Positions 57,838 through 64,000 of a DNA stretch of 64,000 nucleotides are shown here, in pieces. The DNA is from Isobaculum melis (GTDB lineage Bacteria > Bacillota > Bacilli > Lactobacillales > Carnobacteriaceae), in NCBI RefSeq assembly GCF_900111355.1, contig NZ_FOHA01000012.1, positions 1 through 64,000 of the forward strand, given 5' to 3'. Below the pieces are notes generated by a model. That model saw only the letters and a list, made by a program, of their open reading frames with translations. It did no database searches and had not been told where the DNA came from. Both the position numbers and the translations under genes were made by a program. The first letter of the stretch is position 1. Each line of letters opens with the position of its first letter.

Positions 57838-57876
57838 GAAAATCTGCTTCCGGTTACCCGAAAACAGATTTTTTTG
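57838..57876. terminator. Hairpin in the leader of the P1B-4 ATPase
   Basis: AAAATCTG-CTTCCGG and CCGAAAA-CAGATTTT enclose GTTACC-type loop. On the plus strand it ends in a seven-base T run like a terminator, but no plus-strand gene lies before it; on the minus strand it sits in the ATPase leader. It may be a regulatory stem. Confidence 0.45.
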
Positions 57877-57913
57877 AAAGATTTCTATTTAGTTTGTCTG
57901 ATACTTCTCTTGT

Positions 57914-57942
57914 AGTATATCATGACTAAACCTTATTTACAA
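57914..57942 (-). promoter_or_regulatory. Promoter of the P1B-4 ATPase gene
   Basis: On the minus strand TTGTAA (57937-57942) and TATACT (57914-57919) are 17 bases apart. It gives a leader of about 115 bases that includes the hairpin and the Fur-like box. Confidence 0.6.
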
Positions 57943-57988
57943 TAATTATTAATAAGACTTAGATCCCCTATGATTTCCCAGGAAATAA

Positions 57989-60319
57989 TTAGCTTGCTTT
58001 TTCTTGCATATGCATCAATTTATCAGATAATTTTCTCATCCAAAAATAAAGTGGCAATGCAACGACAAGCAACGGGATTGCTACAAGTAGCATTTGCCAG
58101 TCCCAAAGAGATGCTAAGGAGAATATCCCTTGGAAAAAGACAAAAATACTATAAAAACAAATCATCATAGCTGCTAGCATCCCACGAATAATCGCATTCA
58201 ATGGATAAGACACAGTTACTAATGAGACAAGACAAATACTACCCGTTAGTAGCACACTTAAAGTGGAAATCTGCTCATAAGTGAAACCTAAATATTTACC
58301 AATAAAAGTAATAATCAGAATCATCAATACAACTAAAACTCCTGCAGATAAAGCAGGCTTCATTACATTCTTCAAGAAATTACCTTTAATCCGTTCATAG
58401 TTTGGTCTAAGAGCCAAAAAGAAGGAAGGAATGCCAACAGTCAAAGCTGTAATCGGTGTTAATTGGATTAACTGAAATGGATACGGACTGTTAATAAAGA
58501 TAAATAAGACAGCTAAAATCGCAGAGTATACGGTTTTTGTTAAATAGAGTGAAGCAACACGTTGAATATTATTGACAACACGTCTTCCCTCCATAACAAC
58601 CCCAACCATGCCATCAAAATTAGAATCTAATAAAACAAAATCAGAAACACTTTTTGCTGCATCACTACCACTTGCCATTGCAATGCTACAATCTGCTTCG
58701 CGCAAAGCTAAAATATCATTAACCCCATCACCAGTCATCCCAACAGTATGACCTTCTTTTTTCAAGGCTTGAATGAGGTATTTCTTTTGTTCAGGACTCA
58801 CTCGACCAAAAACACGATAGTATGCAACAATCTCAGTTAAATCTGCATCAAGAGCAAGTTGACTCATATCGATAAATCGCTCAGCATTTTCCACACCTGC
58901 TTGAAGAGCAATATGTGAAACGGTTTGAGGATCATCTCCTGAAATCACACGAATAGAAACATCTTGTTCCTTAAAATAAGCTAGCGTTTGAACAGCTTCT
59001 GAGCGCAAAGTATCCTTTAATAGGATAAATCCTAACAATTCTAGTTCACTAGGTAAATAATTTCCCGGGAAATTATCCTTCGATTGTGCTACTGCAAGTA
59101 CTCGAACACCTTCTTGTTTATGGATGGCAATCTTTTCTTGTTGCACATCCGTTAGATTTGGCAATACATACTCAGGCGCCCCAAAAACAATTGAACCTGC
59201 TTCTTGATAATGTACCCCACTCCATTTTCTTGCCGAAGAGAATGGTACAACGTGATCTGCTTGCCAAAGAGGTGGCGTCGCAAAATATTTACTAAGCGCC
59301 AAGCTGGTTGGATTATTATCAGCTAAACTATGAAGTGCTGCTCCCATCACAGCTTCCATTTGTTCTTCATCTACACCATTTTCTAGGATTGTACCAAGCA
59401 CTTTTAAATGACCATCTGTAATCGTACCGGTTTTATCTAAGCATAAGACATCAACTCTTGCTAATGTTTCAATTGAGCCCATTCGTTTCACTAACACTTT
59501 TTTACGACTTAAATGAACAATTCCCACTGCTAAAGCAATCGAAGTAATCAGCATCAAGCCTTCAGGAATAATGCCAATAATGGCTGCTGAACTCCCTAAA
59601 ATGGATTGATTGATGGGTACATGCTGTAAATGATTAGAGACGAACAGTAAAATACCAATTGGGAAAATTGCAAAGCTAAGCACACGGATAATTTTTTGTA
59701 ACATCTCTAATAATTCACTATTGATTTTCTTATCCCGTTTCACTTCCATTGAAAGCTTAGCTGCATAGCTTTCTTCACCAATAGCTGTGGCCTCAAGATA
59801 GGCATTCCCGCTCACAATATAACTTCCTGAAAGCACTTGATCTCCTTTGTACTTAAAAACAGGATCCGCTTCCCCTGTAAGTTGAGATTCATCTACCTCT
59901 AAACCAGTCGTCTCTAACACATGACCATCCACACACAATTGCTCTCCTGAAGTGACATATAAAACATCATTTTGAACAATTTGTTCAGGTGTTACTTTTT
60001 CTTTTTCGCCTTGTCTGATGACTGTTAATTTTAATTGACTTAAAATCGATAAGCGATCAATATTCTTCTTTGCACGAATCTCTTGCACAATACCAATAAA
60101 AATATTGGTTAAAATGACACCAAGAAATACGAGGTTTTTATAACTACCTGTATAAATAATAAAACAAGCAATCACAACATTAATCATATTAAAAAGGGTA
60201 AAAATATTATCATAAAAAATTCGTTTGAGGCTTCTTGTTAATGGTTTTAGCGGTTTGTTTGTTTCGCCCTTTTCCATCTTTATTGCCACTTCTTCTTTTG
60301 TTAATCCGCTAATCCTCAT
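57989..60319 (-). CDS. Cation-transporting P-type ATPase (Exp7-like)
   Basis: The 776-residue protein has the P-type layout: TGEADPV (TGES-like) actuator motif, IPEGL in helix 4, DKTGTITDG phosphorylation site, TGDGVNDILAL hinge, and about ten helices. The first 30 residues include KPLTRSLKRIFYDNIFTLFN. It resembles the streptococcal Exp7/CaxP type of soft or hard cation pumps; the ion cannot be told. GGAGG is eight bases before ATG 60319. Confidence 0.87.
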   Translation of the reverse strand: MRISGLTKEEVAIKMEKGETNKPLKPLTRSLKRIFYDNIFTLFNMINVVIACFIIYTGSYKNLVFLGVILTNIFIGIVQEIRAKKNIDRLSILSQLKLTVIRQGEKEKVTPEQIVQNDVLYVTSGEQLCVDGHVLETTGLEVDESQLTGEADPVFKYKGDQVLSGSYIVSGNAYLEATAIGEESYAAKLSMEVKRDKKINSELLEMLQKIIRVLSFAIFPIGILLFVSNHLQHVPINQSILGSSAAIIGIIPEGLMLITSIALAVGIVHLSRKKVLVKRMGSIETLARVDVLCLDKTGTITDGHLKVLGTILENGVDEEQMEAVMGAALHSLADNNPTSLALSKYFATPPLWQADHVVPFSSARKWSGVHYQEAGSIVFGAPEYVLPNLTDVQQEKIAIHKQEGVRVLAVAQSKDNFPGNYLPSELELLGFILLKDTLRSEAVQTLAYFKEQDVSIRVISGDDPQTVSHIALQAGVENAERFIDMSQLALDADLTEIVAYYRVFGRVSPEQKKYLIQALKKEGHTVGMTGDGVNDILALREADCSIAMASGSDAAKSVSDFVLLDSNFDGMVGVVMEGRRVVNNIQRVASLYLTKTVYSAILAVLFIFINSPYPFQLIQLTPITALTVGIPSFFLALRPNYERIKGNFLKNVMKPALSAGVLVVLMILIITFIGKYLGFTYEQISTLSVLLTGSICLVSLVTVSYPLNAIIRGMLAAMMICFYSIFVFFQGIFSLASLWDWQMLLVAIPLLVVALPLYFWMRKLSDKLMHMQEKAS

Positions 60320-60546
60320 CTAGCCAACCTCCCTGTACACTTCTCTCTTTTTATTGTACTGATATAACCAGATTCTAACATCCGTCTATAGGATGAGTTT
60401 TTAATTTTAGAAAGCTTATGTATACAATCATTTAAAGTTAATATTATCATATTTTTTTATAAAAAGGCTCAGTGAATGGACATTTTTAATAAAAGTTTAT
60501 AAAAAAAGCTGAGATAAACTTTTATTCGTTTTATCTCAGCTTTTTA
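60320..60546. other. Intergenic region after the FemABX gene
   Basis: AT-rich stretch with the ATPase promoter region on the left and the FemABX terminator at 60502-60545 on the right. I see nothing else in it. Confidence 0.6.
60502..60545. terminator. Terminator of the FemABX gene
   Basis: AAAAAAGCTGAGATAAA and TTTATCTCAGCTTTTT form a perfect 16-base stem, with a T run in the minus direction. Confidence 0.88.
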
Positions 60547-61764
60547 TTATTCCGTATTGCTACGTCGTTTTTTACGAAGTGCATAAGCCCATTCGCTTAA
60601 TCCATATAATAATTTATTTACAGGAAAATCGAATTCTCCAATAAATTCATTAATCATAGGGTTGAAGTTTGATTTAAATTTGGTTAAACCATCATTTAAA
60701 TCCCCTTGAACACCACCCATATTACACCATTCACACCCACGGTCAAAAGCAAAATTCATGTTTTCAACATAAATCATATATTGAGGATAGAATTTTTTAA
60801 AATCATCATTCATTCCAGCATAAAGCATTTCCATTGTATTTCCAAATTTAATCGACAATACACCTGCAATCACAACATTGGTTGGATAGGTTTCTTTAAA
60901 AGCTGTGAATTCTTGAATATATTTGCTAACAGATTTCTTTTGATCATTTAAGCGATTTAATTTTTTACGCGCATTTTCTGGTGTTTCAGCAATTTCTTTT
61001 TCAATTGCCTCTAAGTCTGCAGTGAATTCATTTAATTTATCATCAAGATTTACTTCACCTAAAAACAGAAAAGCATCATCGCCATAAGTCTCCATCAGAT
61101 GCTTGAAGTATTCACGATTCCGAAGATTTACACCTTTTCTTTCTTCTGTTAATTCTACCACATCGCTAAATTCATCTAGTCTTTCTGCACCCGTTACAGA
61201 AACATGTACGCCTCTTTTTTGTGCATCTTTTAGTAAGCGTCTTGTATGTCTTGGCAAGTCTTCTTCAAAGGTCTCACTCTTATATACATTCGCTTGATAG
61301 CGTGGCTGAATATTTTCTGAAATATTTGTAGCAAAGCTTTTATGCTTACCACCAGCGTAGGCAATATTGTCCATTTCTTCTGTTACATCGTAATGATCAT
61401 CATTTTGTTCAGTTACTTTGTAGTCGTTGTAATGGATTGATGGATCCGATTTAATAAACAAGCAATGTTTTGTTTTCGCAAATTTTTTGAGATTTTTCAT
61501 AAAAAATTCAACTAATTCACGATTTTTATAGTCCATTACTGGTCCTCTTGGTGTATAAAACATTGTAAATTTAAGTGGTAAAAGTTTGATTAAGACTAAA
61601 CTAGAAGCAACTAATTGTCCGTCTTGATAGACCCCTACAATTTCAGACTCCCAATTATATTTAACCTTTGCCCAAGATGATGATTGCAATAAATTACATA
61701 ATGGATTACTTTTCACAAAATCATCGTGTTCCTTGGGATCAATCCCTACTTTAAACGTGTACAT
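60547..61764 (-). CDS. FemABX family peptidoglycan interpeptide-bridge ligase
   Basis: The 405-residue protein has the twin GNAT-like domains of FemABX: LLQSSSWAKVKYNWESEIVG near the start, YTPRGPVMDY, SFATNISENIQPRYQANV, and the central helical arm (about 240-285, Lys/Glu-rich coiled coil) that binds tRNA. It adds an amino acid from aminoacyl-tRNA to the stem-peptide Lys of lipid II. In enterococci such enzymes build the Ala-Ala or Asp bridge. GAGGGGAG precedes ATG 61764. It is single here. Confidence 0.9.
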   Translation of the reverse strand: MYTFKVGIDPKEHDDFVKSNPLCNLLQSSSWAKVKYNWESEIVGVYQDGQLVASSLVLIKLLPLKFTMFYTPRGPVMDYKNRELVEFFMKNLKKFAKTKHCLFIKSDPSIHYNDYKVTEQNDDHYDVTEEMDNIAYAGGKHKSFATNISENIQPRYQANVYKSETFEEDLPRHTRRLLKDAQKRGVHVSVTGAERLDEFSDVVELTEERKGVNLRNREYFKHLMETYGDDAFLFLGEVNLDDKLNEFTADLEAIEKEIAETPENARKKLNRLNDQKKSVSKYIQEFTAFKETYPTNVVIAGVLSIKFGNTMEMLYAGMNDDFKKFYPQYMIYVENMNFAFDRGCEWCNMGGVQGDLNDGLTKFKSNFNPMINEFIGEFDFPVNKLLYGLSEWAYALRKKRRSNTE

Positions 61765-61942
61765 ACTAAAAAAGCTCCCCTCTCATCATAATTCCCTACT
61801 AGTACAATACCATAATTCACTTCATTAGGATAGTCATCTTTTATTGATTTTTCATAAAAAAAACAAATAAAAGCGATATCATAGCATGGAATTTCTATTC
61901 TCAAAAAGACATTACGGTCAATCTATTATTCTGATGATTAAT

Positions 61943-62563
61943 TCATTTTTTATTTGTCAGTCGGAGCAGCACAGCGCAAACCCCAGCTGTCGCCAATCCC
62001 GCAATGACCGCTTCTGGAATACCAGAGGTGGCAATCACAGCAATAATTGCACCATAAACTGCTGAACCGCTTTTGCCAATGACATCTGCATAAGATGCTG
62101 AGAATAAAAAATAAATCATATTCATGACTAAAATGGTATTCACTAATGAGCCAGCTAATCCTGCGATAAAAAGTGAAATAGATTGTCGACGATTTTTCAT
62201 CACTTTCTTTAAACCGATAAAAACAAAATAAGGAACCACACCAATTAAAATTCTTGGAATAAATACAATCAACAATGATTTTAAGCTCCCTTGACTTGTG
62301 CCTATCACAGGAATAAAAGGAGAAAAAACAAAGGACAGAACGGTAGGCATTGTGGTTGCTCGGATTAAGCTAATCAAACCAAAAATACTCCCTAAGCCAG
62401 CACCAATTTTTGGTCCCAGAACAATAGAAGCAATAATGACTGGAATATGCATTGTGGTTGCATTAATCGGTCCAAGTGGAATAAACCCTAATGGAGTAAC
62501 CGCTAGTAAAATCATTAACGCTAAAAACATCGCTGTCAATGTAAATTCTTTCGTTTTTTTCAT
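61943..62563 (-). CDS. ECF transporter substrate-binding S component
   Basis: The 206-residue protein has six helices and the ECF S-component pattern LTAMFLALMILLAVTPLGFIPLGPINATTMHIPVIIASIVLGP, which resembles the pantothenate-type (PanT) group, though the vitamin is not certain. It works with the shared EcfAA'T energising module, encoded elsewhere. AAGGAG precedes ATG 62563; a longer frame starts at 62611. No riboswitch was seen in the short leader. Confidence 0.85.
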   Translation of the reverse strand: MKKTKEFTLTAMFLALMILLAVTPLGFIPLGPINATTMHIPVIIASIVLGPKIGAGLGSIFGLISLIRATTMPTVLSFVFSPFIPVIGTSQGSLKSLLIVFIPRILIGVVPYFVFIGLKKVMKNRRQSISLFIAGLAGSLVNTILVMNMIYFLFSASYADVIGKSGSAVYGAIIAVIATSGIPEAVIAGLATAGVCAVLLRLTNKK

Positions 62564-62611
62564 AGAGAAGCTCCTTACTATTATTTGTATCATTGTGATT
62601 ATTTTAATCAA

Positions 62612-62832
62612 TAATTGCTATTATTTTAGACTTTTTTTGACAATAAATCAATCTTTCGCTACTTAACTAGCTGATTGTACCTCAATTATCATAAAACAGT
62701 TTATTTAAAATTGAAAGCTTTATCACTAAAAAATGAGAAAGGATTCTTAGCTGTCTATTCGTCTGATGATATTGTAAAACTTGTTCAAAAGAGGTAGGCT
62801 CATGTTATAGCAATCAAATAAGGAGCAGTAAA
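62612..62832. other. Intergenic region between ECF and lipoprotein genes
   Basis: AT-rich, between two divergent genes. I see a weak plus-strand promoter-like pair before the lipoprotein but no gene or clear regulatory site. Confidence 0.5.
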
Positions 62833-63219
62833 ATGAAAAAATTGAACAGACTTTTACCATTGTTCATGTTAAGCCTACTACTTTTAGGCGGCTGTGCAAC
62901 AAGCAATGAGAAAAACAAGACAGACCAAGAGCAAGCTTCTGAAAATAATAAATCCGTAACTGATGCACAAGAAAATCAAGCTTCTTCAGAAGAAATCACA
63001 TCACAACAGCTAGACTTTACTGCTGAACAGGCAATTGAATACCTTAGCGCTGAACTAAATCACAGTCCAGATCTTACTTATGGCGTTATTGGTCTCAATC
63101 CAGATGGGCAGTCTTACCAAATACGTGTTATTGTTAAATCCTATGTTGAAAATGGCGGAACTGGAACCGCTGGCCTATATGATGTCTATAGCGACCAGCA
63201 TGTAGAGCTTCATCACTAA
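62833..63219 (+). CDS. Small lipoprotein of unknown function
   Basis: The 128-residue precursor has a signal peptide with lipobox LLGGC (Cys21), a Gln/Ser/Asn/Glu-rich linker (about 22-60) and a small folded part (about 60-128) with FTAEQAIEYLSAELNHSPDLTYGVIGLNPDGQSYQIRVIVKS. It should face outside on the membrane. I recognise no family beyond the lipoprotein signal. AAGGAG precedes the ATG. It ends before a terminator. Confidence 0.72.
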   Translation: MKKLNRLLPLFMLSLLLLGGCATSNEKNKTDQEQASENNKSVTDAQENQASSEEITSQQLDFTAEQAIEYLSAELNHSPDLTYGVIGLNPDGQSYQIRVIVKSYVENGGTGTAGLYDVYSDQHVELHH

Positions 63220-63271
63220 ATCAACCTTTGATGAAACAAGGCTTTCAGTAATCCTTATATATCAAAGAAAG

Positions 63272-63303
63272 GTTGAAGCAAAAAACTTCAACCTTTTTAT
63301 TCG
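63272..63303 (+). terminator. Terminator after the lipoprotein
   Basis: AGGTTGAAG and CTTCAACCT form a stem around CAAAAAA, followed by a T run. Confidence 0.88.
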
Positions 63304-63384
63304 TTTTCACAAAATGAAGTTAATAGCTGCTGATTGCTACTCACTTGTTGCTTAGTTTTATTTTAGCCTATTTTTATGCCTAAA

Positions 63385-64000
63385 TCATCCCGTCATAATA
63401 TTTTCCTGAGGGTAACGCAACTTCACTGAATCCTTATCGCCTTTTTTAATTAAAGCAAAGAAAATTGTAAAGGTGCCTACTCTACCAATAAACATTAATA
63501 CTGCACATAAAATCTTGCCTAATACTGTCATATGAGGTGTTAGGCCTAAGGTTGAGCCAACTGTACCAAAGGCTGAGATTACTTCAAATAGCAGGTATTC
63601 AATCCCAAAGCCTTCAGGAATCTTCTCTGTAATACTTAAAACCATTGTCGAGACAATGACCAAACCTGCTGCCAAAAAGAATAAGGCAAAGGCTCTTTCT
63701 ACAACTTCATTACTGACACGACGCTCATGAAACTCTGTATCTTTTCGTCCTTTAAAAATACAACGAATTTTCAGTACCATTAAGCCTAAGGTTGTTGTTT
63801 TCAAACCACCTGCAGTTGAACCAGGTGAGCCACCAATAAACATTAAAACCATTGTCAAAACAATTCCTGCAACAGAAACGGTTGTATAGTCGACTGAGTA
63901 AAAACCTGCTGTTCTAGGTGTAACAGCTGCAAAAATCGAATTAAAGAGCTTATCAGAAAAACTCATTCCTTTTAAGCCTTCATTCATATCTGTTAAAAAG
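63385..64000 (-). CDS. ktrB: Potassium uptake protein, TrkH/KtrB type (C-terminal part, runs off the window)
   Basis: The visible 205 residues hold the last pore segments of a KtrB-type channel subunit: TPRTAGF and GGSPGSTAGGLKTTT (third and fourth pore loops) and RVGTFTIFFALIKKGDKDSVKLRYPQENIMTG at the end. The frame stays open up to the window edge (codons for Phe, Leu, Thr, Asp before the Met at 63987), so the start lies outside; this is not a short gene starting at 63987. With its KtrA partner it imports K ions with Na. Confidence 0.92.
   Translation of the reverse strand, partial: FLTDMNEGLKGMSFSDKLFNSIFAAVTPRTAGFYSVDYTTVSVAGIVLTMVLMFIGGSPGSTAGGLKTTTLGLMVLKIRCIFKGRKDTEFHERRVSNEVVERAFALFFLAAGLVIVSTMVLSITEKIPEGFGIEYLLFEVISAFGTVGSTLGLTPHMTVLGKILCAVLMFIGRVGTFTIFFALIKKGDKDSVKLRYPQENIMTG

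Noticed and set aside
62298-62666. 122-codon plus-strand frame
   Set aside because: It is the antisense shadow of the ECF S component gene.

Overview
The window looks like chromosomal DNA of a low-GC Gram-positive coccus in or near the genus Enterococcus. The left edge carries the 5' end of a 16S rRNA gene whose variable start region (GCTTCTTTTCTCCCG...GAGGAGTGGCGGACGGG on the minus strand) is enterococcus-like, and the gene content agrees: lysS-dusB beside an rRNA operon, an ECF S component, a KtrB subunit, FemABX and a lone EIIA-Glc. There is no phage, IS element, CRISPR array or tRNA gene that I can see. Almost all of it reads as ordinary chromosome with short operons separated by clear intrinsic terminators.

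Layout: 1-470 is the rRNA operon start with two tandem promoters. 735-6011 is housekeeping (protein phosphatase, lysS, dusB, DedA, cysK). 6097-8943 is a signalling-type group: HTH protein, divergent membrane-anchored Ser/Thr kinase with DFD in place of DFG, a DUF5067-like lipoprotein and a small membrane protein. 9052-9750 is a CPBP protease. 10015-14008 is a three-gene secreted/surface cassette whose first and last products share a C-terminal domain that resembles WxL domains but lacks the WxL tryptophans. 14145-15746 is ald plus a deoxyribosyltransferase; 15811-18641 holds two unknown proteins and an S9 peptidase. 18802-23312 is a response regulator, ABC transporter and histidine kinase locus of the peptide-antibiotic defence type. 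23319-28530 holds a HIT protein, an ABC-F ATPase, a VOC protein, a dead copy of an aromatic acid exporter gene, two unknown (possibly immunity-like) genes and the intact exporter.

28607-36365 is an amide/peptide hydrolase operon (M20 amidohydrolase, MFS transporter, ArgE/DapE deacylase) facing a large AraC-type regulator fused to a GH39-like domain, followed by an APC permease; brnQ follows. 38155-41653 is a heterodimeric ABC exporter. 41811-49550 is mixed: a CmpB-like membrane protein, DUF2262 protein, D-2-hydroxyacid dehydrogenase, an intergenic repeat, DbpA helicase, asparaginase, MarR regulator and EIIA-Glc with a cre-like site. 50088-52789 is a two-gene polysaccharide operon: a hyaluronan-synthase-like glycosyltransferase and UDP-glucose dehydrogenase. 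The right end holds a ROK kinase, acyl-ACP thioesterase, rlmN, two P-type ATPases (the first with a Fur-like box), a FemABX ligase, an ECF S component, a lipoprotein and a truncated ktrB.

The strongest candidates for undescribed biology are the W-less WxL-like cassette (10015-14008), the kinase/HTH/lipoprotein group (6097-8943) and the HAS-like operon (50088-52789). Positions of starts were chosen from Shine-Dalgarno spacing and often differ from the longest open frame. All family assignments come from reading motifs by eye; no database search was run.
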